Shown: positions 42,677-52,579, counted from the stretch's first letter. The stretch: 64,000 nucleotides of DNA from Xanthobacter sp. NM-25 (GCF_022138605.1 NZ_JACBFS010000001.1:806001-870000); one strand, 5' to 3'. Made by a program: numbers and translations. The notes: generated from the sequence alone by a model not told the origin.

Positions 42677-42706
42677 ATCCCCGCGCGGCTCACGCCGCGC
42701 GGGGAT
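42677..42706 (-). terminator. Rho-independent terminator of the RND efflux operon
   Basis: A perfect 13-bp stem (ATCCCCGCGCGGC with its complement) and a 4-nt loop lie 22 nt after the RND pump stop. On the reverse strand it is followed by TTTTCTTTTG. It separates the RND operon from the tetR operator region. Confidence 0.92.
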
Positions 42707-42727
42707 GAATGCTCGAACCGCTGCGGA

Positions 42728-45700
42728 TCACTCCGCGGGGGCGGCATGATTGGGCGGCGTGCCGCCCGAGTTCTTCGCCCGCCCCTTGCCCAGCCCGGCG
42801 AGCCAGCGTGCGAACACGTAGAACACCGGGGTGAAGACGAGGCCGAACAAGGTCACGCCGATCATGCCGGCGAACACCGCCGTGCCCAGCGCCTGCCGCA
42901 GCTCGGCGCCGGCCCCCTCGGCCCACACCAGCGGCACCACACCGAGGATGAAGGCGAGCGAGGTCATGATGATGGGCCGCAGACGCAGCCGCGCCGCCTC
43001 CACCGAAGCCTCCCGCCGGCCATGGCCCTCGTCTTCGAGCTGCTTGGCGAACTCGACGATGAGGATGGCGTTCTTGGCGGCCAGGCCGATGAGGACGATG
43101 AAGCCCACCTGGGTCAGGATGTTGTTGTCCATGCCCCGCATGTTGACGCCGGTCAGCGCCGCCACCAGGCACATGGGCACGATGAGAATGACCGCGAGAG
43201 GCAGCGTCAGGCTCTCATACTGGGCCGCCAGCACCAGGAACACGAACAGCACGCCCAGCGCGAAGGCGAAGATGGCGGTGTTGCCCGCCCGCTCCTGCTG
43301 GAAGGCGATGCCCGTCCACTCGTAGGCGAAGCCCTGGGGCAGGATCTTCTGCGCCAGACCTTCCATGATCTGCATGGCCTGGCCTTGCGAGTAGCCCGGC
43401 GCCGGCGAGCCATCGAGCTCCGCCGCCGGATAGAGGTTGTAGCGCGGCACGCGGTAGGGACCGGAGATGTCGCGCACCGTGGTGAACGAGCCCAGCGGCA
43501 CCGTCTCGCCATTGGCCGTGCGCACGCGGATGGCGAGCACGTCCTTGGCTTCCATACGGAACTTGGCATCGGCCTGGGCCTGCACCCGGAAGGTGCGGCC
43601 GAACATGTTGAAGTCGTTCACATAGGTCGAGCCGATGAAGGTCTGCAACGCGGCGAACACGTCGTTCACGTTGACCCGCAGCAGCTGGGCCTTCTCACGG
43701 TCGATGTCGAGATAGAGCTGCGGCGTCGAGGTCTCGAACAGGGAATAGACCTGCTGCAGCCCCGGCGTCTGCGCGGCGGCGCCCATCATGGCGTAGGTGG
43801 CGTTGCGCAGCGCCGTCAGCGACGCGCCATCGCGATCCTCCACCATCATGCGGAAGCCGCCGGCGTTGCCGATGCCGTTCACCGGCGGCGGCTGCACCAC
43901 GATCATCTGCGCTTCCTGGATTGACGCCATCTTGCCGAACAGCGTGCGCTGCACGGCGGCGGCCGAGCGGGTAGGATCGCCACCGCGCTGCGAAAACGGC
44001 TCCAGGATCACGAACATGGCGCCGGCGTTCGGGGCGTTGGTGAAGGTGGCGCCGGAGAAGCCGACGATGTTCACCACCTTGGCCACACCCGGCGTGCCGA
44101 GCACCAGATCGCCAGCCCGCTTCATCACCTGCTCGGTCCGCTGCATGGCGGCGCCGGGCGGCAGCTGGGCGACGACGATGAGGTAGCCGCGATCCTGCTG
44201 GGGAATGAAGCCCTGCGGCGTGCTGGTGAACAGGTGGCCGCCATAGGCGACGATGGCCACATAAACGATCAGCACCAGCGCCACCACCCGCACCAGGCGC
44301 GAGGTGAGCCAGGCATAGCCGTTGCCCAGCCCCTCGAAGCCGCGGTTGAAGAGGCGGAAGAAGCCGACCACCGGCCGGGCATACCAGGCATGGTGCGCAT
44401 GCTCGCCCCGGTGCGGCTTCAACAGCAGCGCGCACATGGCCGGCGACAGGGTCAGCGACACCAGGAGCGAGATCAGGGTCGACCCCGCGATGGTGAGCGC
44501 GAACTGCTGGTAGAAGGCCCCCGAGATGCCGGTGATGAAGGCGGTGGGCACGAACACCGCCGACAGCACCAGCGAGATGGCGATCAGCGCGCCACCCACC
44601 TCGTCCATGGTCTTGTAGGCCGCATCCCGTGGCGAGAGACCCGCCGCGATGTTGCGCTCCACATTCTCCACCACCACGATGGCGTCATCCACCACGATGC
44701 CGATGGCGAGCACCAGGCCGAACAGGGACAGGTTGTTCAGCGAGAAGCCGAACAGCCCCATGACGAAGAAGGTGCCGACGAGAGAGATCGGGATGGCCAG
44801 GATGGGGATGATGGCCGCCCGCCAGGTCTGCAGGAACAGCACCACCACCAGCACCACCAGCACGATGGCTTCGCCGATGGTGTGCACCACTGCATCCACC
44901 GACTGCTGAATGAACTCGGTGGGGTTGTAGTAGATGCCGTATTCGAGACCCTCAGGGAAGGTCTTGCGAATGCGCTTCATCTCCTCCACCAGCGCGTTGC
45001 CGGTGGCGAGCGCGTTGGAGCCCGGCCGCTGGAAGATGCCGAGCGCCACCGAGGGGTCGCGGTCCAGGAACGAGGTGGAGGCATAGTCCTGGGCGGTGAT
45101 CTCCACCCGGCCCACGTCCTTCACCCGCACCAGGGCCTGGTCACTCTGCTTGACGACGATATTACCGAACTCTTCCGGGCTCGACAGGCGCCCGAGGGTG
45201 CGCACGGCGATCTGGAAGGGGTTCTGCTGCGGCGTGGGCGGCGCGTTCAGGATGCCCGAAGCCACCTGCACGTTCTGCGCCCTGAGCGCCGTCACCACGT
45301 CGTTGGAGGTGAGATTCAGCTGGGACAGCCGGTCGGGATCGAGCCACAGCTGCATGGCGTAATCGCGCTGGCCGAACACGGTGATGGAGCCGACGCCGTC
45401 GATCCGCGACAACACATCCTTGATCTGGATGTTGGCGAAGTTCGACATGAATAGCGGATCACGTGAACCGTCCGGCGAGAACAGGTTCACCACCAGCAGG
45501 ATGTCGGGCGACGACTTGGCCGTCACCACGCCCACCTGCTGCACCTCGGAGGGCAGGCGCGGCGTGGCGATGGCGACGCGGTTCTGCACCTGCACCTGGG
45601 CAGTATCCAGATCGGTACCGAGGTCGAACGTCACCTGGATCGAGAAGCGGCCATCCGCCGTGGAGTTGGACGAGATGTAGAGCATGTGCTCCACACCGTT

Positions 45701-45913
45701 GATCTGCTGCTCGATGGGGGAGACCACCGTGTCAGCCACCACCTCGGCGGAGGCGCCGGGATACTGGCCGGTGACGGTGATCACCGGCGGCGCGATCTCC
45801 GGATACTGGGCCACGGGCAGCCGCAGATAGGTGACGGCACCGAGGATGATGACAATGGTGGAGACCACCGACGCGAAGATCGGCCGGTCGATGAAGAAGT
45901 GGGAGAATCGCAT
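42728..45913 (-). CDS. RND multidrug efflux pump, HAE1 (AcrB/MexB-like)
   Basis: The 1061-residue inner-membrane proton-driven pump has 12 membrane helices in two repeats, each followed by a large periplasmic loop. The start MRFSHFFIDRPIFASVVS and the proton-relay Asp pair in AIGIVVDDAIVVVENVE (near residue 408) are diagnostic. It exports hydrophobic or amphipathic compounds with its adaptor, encoded 13 nt upstream, and an outer-membrane channel not found in this window. The length is typical. No dedicated regulator is adjacent; the tetR at 41781 belongs to the neighbouring system. Confidence 0.95.
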   Translation of the reverse strand: MRFSHFFIDRPIFASVVSTIVIILGAVTYLRLPVAQYPEIAPPVITVTGQYPGASAEVVADTVVSPIEQQINGVEHMLYISSNSTADGRFSIQVTFDLGTDLDTAQVQVQNRVAIATPRLPSEVQQVGVVTAKSSPDILLVVNLFSPDGSRDPLFMSNFANIQIKDVLSRIDGVGSITVFGQRDYAMQLWLDPDRLSQLNLTSNDVVTALRAQNVQVASGILNAPPTPQQNPFQIAVRTLGRLSSPEEFGNIVVKQSDQALVRVKDVGRVEITAQDYASTSFLDRDPSVALGIFQRPGSNALATGNALVEEMKRIRKTFPEGLEYGIYYNPTEFIQQSVDAVVHTIGEAIVLVVLVVVLFLQTWRAAIIPILAIPISLVGTFFVMGLFGFSLNNLSLFGLVLAIGIVVDDAIVVVENVERNIAAGLSPRDAAYKTMDEVGGALIAISLVLSAVFVPTAFITGISGAFYQQFALTIAGSTLISLLVSLTLSPAMCALLLKPHRGEHAHHAWYARPVVGFFRLFNRGFEGLGNGYAWLTSRLVRVVALVLIVYVAIVAYGGHLFTSTPQGFIPQQDRGYLIVVAQLPPGAAMQRTEQVMKRAGDLVLGTPGVAKVVNIVGFSGATFTNAPNAGAMFVILEPFSQRGGDPTRSAAAVQRTLFGKMASIQEAQMIVVQPPPVNGIGNAGGFRMMVEDRDGASLTALRNATYAMMGAAAQTPGLQQVYSLFETSTPQLYLDIDREKAQLLRVNVNDVFAALQTFIGSTYVNDFNMFGRTFRVQAQADAKFRMEAKDVLAIRVRTANGETVPLGSFTTVRDISGPYRVPRYNLYPAAELDGSPAPGYSQGQAMQIMEGLAQKILPQGFAYEWTGIAFQQERAGNTAIFAFALGVLFVFLVLAAQYESLTLPLAVILIVPMCLVAALTGVNMRGMDNNILTQVGFIVLIGLAAKNAILIVEFAKQLEDEGHGRREASVEAARLRLRPIIMTSLAFILGVVPLVWAEGAGAELRQALGTAVFAGMIGVTLFGLVFTPVFYVFARWLAGLGKGRAKNSGGTPPNHAAPAE

Positions 45914-45926
45914 GGGTGCGCCTCCC

Positions 45927-47165
45927 TCACTTCGACGCGGAGTCGGTGGCGGGCTTGCCAGTCTCGCTCTTTGGTGCGTCAGCCTTTGGCGCGTCGGCCT
46001 TCGGGGCCTCGGCCTTGGCCGGTTCCGCCATCTGCGGATTGACCACGACGCCGGGGCGCACCCGCATGAGGCCGTTCACCACCAGAGTGTCGTCGGGCTT
46101 GAGGCCCTCGGTGATCACCCGCTGGTCATCCACCAGTTGGCCGAGGGTGACGAAGCGCTGCGCCACCTTGTTGTCGGGGCCCACCACATAGACGAACTTC
46201 TTCACCTGCTCGGTGCCAATGGCCGCATCGGGCACCACCAGCGCCTGATAGGGATCGGTGGAGTTCAGGCGAATGCGGGCGAACATGCCCGGCCGGAACA
46301 GGCCGTTGGGGTTGTCGAACACCGCGCGGCCACGGATGGTGCCGGTCTCGCGGTCGATCACATTGTTGAGGAAGTCCATCTCCCCCTTGTGCACGAAGCC
46401 CTTGTCGTCGATGAGCTTCAGTTCCACCGGATCACCCTTGATGTCGGCCCCTGCCTTGCGGCGCTGAATGCGCAGCAGCGAGGCCTCGTCGATGGTGAAC
46501 TCGAAGCGGATCGGGTTGGTGGAGACGATCACCGCCAGCAGCGTCGGCGAGCCGGCAGTACCGCCGGTCACGTAATTGCCCACCGACACCCGCCGATCGC
46601 CGATCTGGCCGGACACCGGCGCCTTCACCTCGGTGAAGTCGAGATCGAGCTGCGCCGAGCGCACGGCCGCTTCCTGCGACTGCACGGTGGCCGCCGCGGT
46701 GCGCTCGGCCTGGGTGCGCTGGTCGAAGGTCTGCTTGGAGATGGCGGTGGAGTTGCGATCCTCCAGCAGCGAGCGAGCGCGCTCCAGGTCGGCCTTGGTG
46801 AAGTCGAGATTGGCCTGGGCCTGGGCGAGGTTCGCCTGTGCCTGCGCCAAGGCGATCTTGAACGGCCGCTGATCGATGGTGAACAGCAGGTCGCCCTGCT
46901 TCACCAACTGGCCATCGGTGAAGTGGATGGCATCGAGATAGCCGGACACGCGGGCACGCACGTTCACTTCGTCGATGGCGACGAAGCGGCCAACATATTC
47001 ATCCTGATCGGTGACGGTGCGCGTGGCGGGATGCGCCACGGTCACCTGCGGCGCCGGGGGAGGCCCGGCCTGCTGGGCGGGTTGCTGATCGCAGGCGGAA
47101 ACCAGAAGGGCGAGCGCAAGCGAGGACAGAACGAGCGGGCGATAGCCCGTGGTGACGAGGGTCAT
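45927..47165 (-). CDS. RND efflux periplasmic adaptor lipoprotein (AcrA-like)
   Basis: The 412-residue membrane-fusion protein has a lipoprotein signal with LLVSAC, the lipoyl-like domain (VRARVSGYLDAIHFTDGQLV), a coiled-coil hairpin (AQANLAQAQANLDFTKADL) and a beta-barrel region (VSVGNYVTGG). The C-terminus is an unusual Lys/Ala/Pro tail with repeated KADAP units (about 380-400). The ATG at 47165 was chosen because the signal peptide begins there. It is the first gene of the efflux operon. The 147 nt upstream hold the promoter region, where I can name no operator. Confidence 0.93.
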   Translation of the reverse strand: MTLVTTGYRPLVLSSLALALLVSACDQQPAQQAGPPPAPQVTVAHPATRTVTDQDEYVGRFVAIDEVNVRARVSGYLDAIHFTDGQLVKQGDLLFTIDQRPFKIALAQAQANLAQAQANLDFTKADLERARSLLEDRNSTAISKQTFDQRTQAERTAAATVQSQEAAVRSAQLDLDFTEVKAPVSGQIGDRRVSVGNYVTGGTAGSPTLLAVIVSTNPIRFEFTIDEASLLRIQRRKAGADIKGDPVELKLIDDKGFVHKGEMDFLNNVIDRETGTIRGRAVFDNPNGLFRPGMFARIRLNSTDPYQALVVPDAAIGTEQVKKFVYVVGPDNKVAQRFVTLGQLVDDQRVITEGLKPDDTLVVNGLMRVRPGVVVNPQMAEPAKAEAPKADAPKADAPKSETGKPATDSASK

Positions 47166-47312
47166 CAAATCCGGCTCCTGGCGGATGGCTGGCATCCGCG
47201 AAATAACCTGGGGCGAAGGTTCGGCGCCTCCCGCAACCGACGAGCCGAAACCGGAAATAGCGCGTTCGGATAGCACAGGACGCTGCAATGCAAAACGCCT
47301 GAATCGAGAAAA

Positions 47313-48884
47313 TCACGGATTTCCCTGCGGCACGCCCCCCGCAGGCGGCCCCAAGCGGCGCCCCATCACCCCAGCCAGGAAGGCGCGGCCCAACAGCCCG
47401 AACACTGCCAGGGCATAGACCAGCGCCCCGCCCGCCGCGACCAAGGCCAGCATCACTTCCTCGCGACCCGTGAAGCCGGCGGGCAGCAGCAGCGCCGCTG
47501 CCCGCTCGGCCCCGAACAGGGCGGCGCTCACCACCACCAGCACCGCCGCCAGACGCACCAGATGCCCGCCCAGCGCCGCATCTCCCAAGGGATAGCCGCG
47601 CTGGCGGGCAAACAGGATCAGCAGGCCCACATTGATCCAGCCGCCCACCGCCGTGGCGAAGGCAAGCCCCACCTGGGCGAACGTGCCCATCAGCGCGAAC
47701 TTGAGCGCCACGTTCAGCGCCACCGCCGACAGCGAGGCGATCATTGGCGTGCGGGTGTCGCCGCGCGCATGGAACGGGGCGATGAAGGCCCGCACCACCA
47801 GGAAGGCGATGAGGCCGAAGCTGTAGGCCCGCAGGGTCGCCGCCGCATCGGCCGCATCGGCCACCGTGAACGCCCCGCGCGCGAACAGCGCCCGCATGGT
47901 GAGATCCGGCACCATGAGCGCCGCCGCCATGAAGGGAATGCCGAGCAGGGCGGCGAGCTCCACGCAGCGGGCCTGGGCATGGGCGGCGCCGGCGTCGTCG
48001 CCGGCCGCCAGCCGGCGGGCCATCTCCGGCAGCAGCACCGTGCCCACCGCGATGCCCACCACGCCGATGGGCAGCTGATTGATGCGGTCGGCATAATAAA
48101 GGGCGGACAGCGCGCCGATGGGCAGGAAGGTGGCGATGATGGTGTCGGCGAACAGGGCGATCTGCACCCCCGCCGAGCCGATGATGGCCGGCCCCAGCGC
48201 CCGCAGGAATTGGCGGGTGCCGGGATCCAGCCGGGGCCGCGCGAACCGAAGGCCGATGCCGTGGCGCTCCGCATCGAGCCCCACCACGAACAATTGCAGC
48301 ACGCCGGAAATCAGCACGCCCCAGGCCGCCGCATCCCCGGCGGTGGGAAACAGCGCTGCCCCAAGCAGGGTGCTGACCATGCAGATGTTGAGCAGAATGG
48401 GCGCCGCCGCCGCCACCGCGAACCGCTCGGAGGCATTGAGCGCGCCGGAGACCAGCGTCGCCAGCGAGATCAGGGCGAGATAGGGGAAGGTGATGCGGGT
48501 CAGCGTCACGGCGAGGTCGAAGCGCGTCCCATCGGCGGCGAGGCCCGGCGCCAGCAGCGAGACGAATTCCCGCGTGAAGCCCAGCGCCAGCACCAGCAGC
48601 ACCGCATGCACCACCACCATGCCGGCCAGAATCTCATCGGCGAAATGGCGCGCCGCCGGCACGCCATCCTGCTCCCGCAGCCGGGCATAGGTGGGCACGA
48701 AGGCGGCATTGAACGCCCCTTCCGCAAAGATGGCGCGGAAATGATTGGGCAGGCGGAACGCCACCAGGAAGGCATCGGCCACCGGCCCGGCGCCGAGCAC
48801 GGCCGCCATCACCACATCGCGGATGAAGCCGGCAAGGCGCGAGAGCAGCGTGAAGCCGCCAACGGAAAGAATGGAACGGAACAT
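47313..48884 (-). CDS. murJ: Lipid II flippase MurJ (MviN)
   Basis: The 523-residue membrane protein has about 14 helices and belongs to the MOP superfamily. The opening SVGGFTLLSRLAGFIRDVVMA and the conserved FRLPNHFRAIFAEGAFNAAFVP are diagnostic of MurJ. It flips lipid II across the inner membrane for peptidoglycan synthesis and should be essential. The ATG at 48884 starts the conserved region directly. In many alphaproteobacteria murJ follows glnD, which is not the case here; a Uma2-type gene lies 34 nt upstream in the same direction. Confidence 0.95.
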   Translation of the reverse strand: MFRSILSVGGFTLLSRLAGFIRDVVMAAVLGAGPVADAFLVAFRLPNHFRAIFAEGAFNAAFVPTYARLREQDGVPAARHFADEILAGMVVVHAVLLVLALGFTREFVSLLAPGLAADGTRFDLAVTLTRITFPYLALISLATLVSGALNASERFAVAAAAPILLNICMVSTLLGAALFPTAGDAAAWGVLISGVLQLFVVGLDAERHGIGLRFARPRLDPGTRQFLRALGPAIIGSAGVQIALFADTIIATFLPIGALSALYYADRINQLPIGVVGIAVGTVLLPEMARRLAAGDDAGAAHAQARCVELAALLGIPFMAAALMVPDLTMRALFARGAFTVADAADAAATLRAYSFGLIAFLVVRAFIAPFHARGDTRTPMIASLSAVALNVALKFALMGTFAQVGLAFATAVGGWINVGLLILFARQRGYPLGDAALGGHLVRLAAVLVVVSAALFGAERAAALLLPAGFTGREEVMLALVAAGGALVYALAVFGLLGRAFLAGVMGRRLGPPAGGVPQGNP

Positions 48885-48918
48885 CAGGGGTCGCGCCGTG
48901 AGGAATGCGGCGCGGAAG

Positions 48919-49539
48919 CTAGCCTGTCGCCGCCTCCGGCGCCATCCCCGCGCCGCCGGCTTGCGGCTCGAAGGTGACCCGCTCGTAAAGCTCGGCCAGG
49001 GTGAGGCGCGCCGCGATGGCCGGCAGATCGAAGGCGCCATCGAGACCGGCGGCCTCCTCCAGCACCCAGGGCCCCGCCGCTCCGCCCTCGCGCCGCCACA
49101 GCAGCGCCCGCGGCGCCTCCGGTTCGACGATAAGGATGTAAGCGAGCCCGGGCACCGACTTGTATTCCTCGAGCTTGCGCACGAGATCGAGGCCGCGGGT
49201 GGAGGGGGAGAGCACCTCCATGACGAGGCGGGGATCCACCGCGGTCATGTCACGATCATCGGCAGCGGCGCAATCGATCATGAGATCAGGACGGCGCACG
49301 TTGCCATTGGGGACGACGATGGCGATGTCGGAGGTGGATGGCTCACAGGGCCGGCCCTTGAGCGCCTGGCGCAGGCTGGCGATGGCGTTCACTACGATCC
49401 GATCATGCCGCCGGCTGGCACCGGTCATGGCACGCACGGGCACGCCGTCGATCAGCTCGTAGCGCACGCCTTCCTCGCCCTTGAGGGCGAAGAAGGCGGC
49501 GATGGTCATGCGGGGCAGACTGCGCGCGGTGTTGCCCAT
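48919..49539 (-). CDS. Uma2 family (DUF820) PD-(D/E)XK-type protein
   Basis: The 206-residue protein has the Uma2 layout: YELIDGVPVRAMTGAS, then VRRPDLMIDC, PRLVMEVLSPSTR and KLEEYKSVPGLAYILIVEP. This pattern matches the restriction-endonuclease-like core (Asp, Glu-x-Lys region), although nuclease activity is not proven for most members. Such genes are abundant in cyanobacteria and scattered in other bacteria, often by transfer. The ATG at 49539 is used; a longer open frame upstream has no support. It lies 34 nt before murJ, so the two may be co-transcribed, but no functional tie is evident. Confidence 0.85.
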   Translation of the reverse strand: MGNTARSLPRMTIAAFFALKGEEGVRYELIDGVPVRAMTGASRRHDRIVVNAIASLRQALKGRPCEPSTSDIAIVVPNGNVRRPDLMIDCAAADDRDMTAVDPRLVMEVLSPSTRGLDLVRKLEEYKSVPGLAYILIVEPEAPRALLWRREGGAAGPWVLEEAAGLDGAFDLPAIAARLTLAELYERVTFEPQAGGAGMAPEAATG

Positions 49540-49664
49540 CGGTCCGTCCTCTCCCTCGGCGGCGGTCTCCTGGAGACGCCTAGAACGGAAGCATAGCACG
49601 GGTGCCGATCACGCAGCGAAGAACCGCGGTCGGAGCGCCGCCACCGGCGACGCCCCGAAAACGT

Positions 49665-50813
49665 TCAGTGGCCGAGGCCGCGGCGCACGGCGGCGACGAT
49701 GCGATCCTGCGTCGCCTCGTCGAGATAGGCGTGCATGGGCAGGGAGATGACCTCTTCCGCCAGGGTCTCGCACACCGGCAGAATGGCCCCCGCCGCGGGG
49801 TACTGCTGATAGGCCGGCTGCAGGTGCATGGGCAGACGGTAATAAACGGCGGTGGGCACGCCCTCCGCCTTCAGCTTCTCCGCCAGTTCGTCGCGCACGC
49901 CGGGCTGCAGGCGCAGGGTGTACTGGGCCCACACCGAGGTGGCGCGGGGGTCCACGCTCGGCACAATGGCCACGTCCTTCAGCAGCTCATTATAACGGCG
50001 GGCCACCCTCTCGCGGGCGGCGATCTCGTCCTCGAAAATGGCGAGCTTTTCCAGCAGCACCGCCGCCTGCACCGTGTCGAGGCGCGCGGTCATGCCGATG
50101 CGCACGTTCTGGTACTTGTCCACCCCCTGGCCATGCTCGCGCAGGCTCTTGAGGATGGTCACCAATTCCTCGCTGTCGGTGAAGATGGCGCCGCCGTCGC
50201 CATAGGCGCCGAGGGGCTTGGCGGGGAAGAAGGAGGTGGCGGTGGCGTCACCGATGGAACCGGTGCGCCGGTTGTTCCAGGTGCCGCCGAAGCCCTGGGC
50301 GGTGTCGCACAGCACCTTCAGGCCATGCTTCTCAGCGATGGGCAGGATGGCGTCGTAATCGGCCGGCTGGCCGAACAGATCCACCGGAATCACCGCCTTG
50401 GGGGTCAGCCCCTGCTCGATGGCCACCGCAATGGCGGCCTCCAGGCTCTCGGGATCCATGTTGAAGGTGTCGGCCTTCACATCCACGAACACCGGGGTCG
50501 CGCCCACCCACGGCACCACCTCGGCGGTGGCGCAGAAGGTGAAGGCCGGGCAGAACACCGCATCGCCCGCCTTCAGGCCCCAGGCCATGAGGATGAGCGC
50601 CAGGGCATCGGTGCCCGAGGAGCAGGTGACCGCATATTTGCTGCCGGCGAAGGCGGCGAGCTTCTGTTCCAGCTCGGTCACCTGCGGTCCATTCACGAAG
50701 CGGCAGGAGGCGAGCACGGAAAGCACCGCATCATCGATCTTCTGGCCGATCCGCGCCCGCTGGGCGGCGAGATCGATGAAGGCGATGGGGGCGGCCGTCA
50801 CGGGAGACGTCAT
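49665..50813 (-). CDS. DegT/DnrJ sugar aminotransferase, GnnB-like
   Basis: The 382-residue PLP enzyme belongs to the DegT/DnrJ/EryC1/StrS family. The SSGTDALALILMA loop, CDTAQGFGG (the usual Asp-Ala-Ala position) and the PLP lysine in FFPAKPLGAYGDGGA are clear. It should transaminate a 3-keto sugar nucleotide. The oxidoreductase encoded 30 nt upstream would make that ketone. The pair resembles GnnA/GnnB, which convert UDP-GlcNAc to UDP-2-acetamido-3-amino-glucose for lipid A with amide-linked acyl chains. A WlbC/WbpE-type role in a surface polysaccharide is the main alternative. Confidence 0.88.
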   Translation of the reverse strand: MTSPVTAAPIAFIDLAAQRARIGQKIDDAVLSVLASCRFVNGPQVTELEQKLAAFAGSKYAVTCSSGTDALALILMAWGLKAGDAVFCPAFTFCATAEVVPWVGATPVFVDVKADTFNMDPESLEAAIAVAIEQGLTPKAVIPVDLFGQPADYDAILPIAEKHGLKVLCDTAQGFGGTWNNRRTGSIGDATATSFFPAKPLGAYGDGGAIFTDSEELVTILKSLREHGQGVDKYQNVRIGMTARLDTVQAAVLLEKLAIFEDEIAARERVARRYNELLKDVAIVPSVDPRATSVWAQYTLRLQPGVRDELAEKLKAEGVPTAVYYRLPMHLQPAYQQYPAAGAILPVCETLAEEVISLPMHAYLDEATQDRIVAAVRRGLGH

Positions 50814-50843
50814 GAAAAGGTCCTGCGAAAGAACAAAGAAGGG

Positions 50844-51827
50844 TCAGCCGACGGCGCGCCGCTTGGTGGCGGTGGCCGGACCATGCTCGGCAAGGCACGA
50901 GATGGCGATATCGAGGCTCGCCACCCCCTGCTCGCCGGTCACCTCCGGCGGGCGGCCGGTGCGCACGGCGGTGAGGAAGTTCTCAAGCTCGCTGCGCAGC
51001 GGCTCCGCATAGGCCACCGGCAGGTGGCGGGTGGAATAGGACCCGTCCGGCCGATAGTCGAAATGCTCAGTCACCTGGCGGGTGAGCAGATCGCCGATCA
51101 CGTATTTCTTGGCGGTGGCCACATGCACCGTGCGCGCCTTGAAGGGCGTGAGCCAGTTGGTGTTGATGTGGGCGAGCACACCGGAAGCGGTGCGGAACTG
51201 CAGCAGCGCGATATCCTCGCGCGCCGCCAGCGCCGCCGCAGTCTGCGGCTGCACCTCGATGATCTCGGAATCGGTCAGCCAGCGGATCAGGTCGATGTCG
51301 TGCACCGCAAGGTCGATCACCACGCCCACATTGGACATGCGCGGCGGGAACGGCCCCACCCGGGTGAACGCCACCGAGAGGATGTGCTCACCGCGGATCG
51401 CTTCCTTCACCGCGCGGACCGCGGGATTGAAGCGCTCCACATGGCCGACCATGAGGGTCACGCCCTTGTCGCGGGCGGCGGCGACGATCTCGCGGCCTTC
51501 CTCGGCGGTGGAGGCGATGGGCTTTTCCACCAGCACCGAGCAGCCGGCGCCGATGACGTCGAGGGCGACCTGGTGATGCAGATGGGTGGGCGCGGCCACC
51601 ACCACCGCGTCGAGCCCGAGATCCAGCAGCGCGCGATGATCACCGACCGCCTTGCAGCCGAGGAAATTGGCGACCCGCTCCGCCTGGGCCTGGTCGGGAT
51701 CCGCCACCGCCACCAGCTCGGCGCCGGGCAGTTCCGACAGCACGCGGGCGTGGTTGGATCCCATGATGCCGATGCCCGTGACACCGACGCGAAGGGCGCG
51801 CGCGTCCGGCGCTGCCACATGAGCCAT
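50844..51827 (-). CDS. Gfo/Idh/MocA oxidoreductase, GnnA-like
   Basis: The 327-residue NAD(P)-dependent dehydrogenase has a Rossmann motif VGVTGIGIMGSNHARVL at the N-terminus, the conserved EKP of the family (VLVEKPIAST) and the H-x3-H-type active-site segment in VIDLAVHDIDLIRWL. It probably oxidises position 3 of a UDP-sugar to supply the neighbouring aminotransferase, as GnnA does for UDP-GlcNAc. The ATG at 51827 has AAGGAG upstream; a GTG 4 codons earlier overlaps that site and is less likely. The 292-nt gap to the divergent panD contains no gene that I can see. Confidence 0.88.
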   Translation of the reverse strand: MAHVAAPDARALRVGVTGIGIMGSNHARVLSELPGAELVAVADPDQAQAERVANFLGCKAVGDHRALLDLGLDAVVVAAPTHLHHQVALDVIGAGCSVLVEKPIASTAEEGREIVAAARDKGVTLMVGHVERFNPAVRAVKEAIRGEHILSVAFTRVGPFPPRMSNVGVVIDLAVHDIDLIRWLTDSEIIEVQPQTAAALAAREDIALLQFRTASGVLAHINTNWLTPFKARTVHVATAKKYVIGDLLTRQVTEHFDYRPDGSYSTRHLPVAYAEPLRSELENFLTAVRTGRPPEVTGEQGVASLDIAISCLAEHGPATATKRRAVG

Positions 51828-52119
51828 GAGAGCCCTCACTCCTTGTTCACGAGTGCGGCTCCTAGCACGACAATGAAGGAAGAAGCGAGGCGGCGGGCCG
51901 AACAGACCCGGCGGCGACGTTCAAGAATTGCGTCCCCATGTTACCGATGCACGCCCCCGCGACGGGCCTAACGCAGCGACATCGGCGTCCTGAAATCGTT
52001 CTCCGGGGTCGGCGCCGGAACAGGGAAAGTCTTCCCTCCGGCGGTCGAGGCGATTAAGGGACCACCCCAACCAAACCCGGGCTACCCTCAAGCCACCACC
52101 ACGATTGGGCCAGAGCCTC

Positions 52120-52575
52120 ATGCGCAAGATCGTCGCCGGCAAGCTGCACGGCATCACCGTGACAGGAGCCGATCTCAACTATCACGGCTCCATCACCCTC
52201 GACCCCGACCACTGCGAGGAGGCGGGCATTCTGCCGCTGGAGTTCGTGGAGATCTGGAACCGCAATTCCGGTGCCCGCATCTCCACTTACGTGATCCTGG
52301 GCGAGCGCGGCTCGCGCTGCTGCATCCTGAATGGCGCCGCCGCCCGCACCTGCCAGCCGGGCGACGAAGTCATCATCTGCAACTCGGTCTATGTGGACGA
52401 GGCGGAGATCCCGGCGCTGCGCCCGCGCGTTCTCACCTTCGACAAGGACAACAAGGTCACCGGCAAGCTGGTCTATGAGGTGGAGCGGGACGCGGAAGGC
52501 GGCTACCGCTTCTCCATCCGCGACGAGACCGGCGCCGCCCAGCCCATTCCGCTGAAGGCCAAACCCCGCGGATGA
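52120..52575 (+). CDS. panD: Aspartate 1-decarboxylase precursor
   Basis: The 151-residue pyruvoyl enzyme makes beta-alanine for pantothenate and CoA. The proenzyme cleaves itself between Gly and Ser in NYHGSITLD (Ser near residue 25) to form the pyruvoyl group. Lys near residue 9 in VAGKLHG and the YVILGERGS and GAAAR segments are conserved. The C-terminus is about 25 residues longer than E. coli PanD. The start is ATG 52120 (MRKIVAGKLHG). A hairpin at 52580-52603 (CCGCGCGGC with its complement), without a T-tract, may end transcription. Confidence 0.95.
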   Translation: MRKIVAGKLHGITVTGADLNYHGSITLDPDHCEEAGILPLEFVEIWNRNSGARISTYVILGERGSRCCILNGAAARTCQPGDEVIICNSVYVDEAEIPALRPRVLTFDKDNKVTGKLVYEVERDAEGGYRFSIRDETGAAQPIPLKAKPRG

Positions 52576-52579
52576 GACC

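Noticed and set aside
48919..49539. Uma2-type protein as a transposon or restriction component
   Set aside because: There are no terminal repeats, transposase or methyltransferase genes near it.
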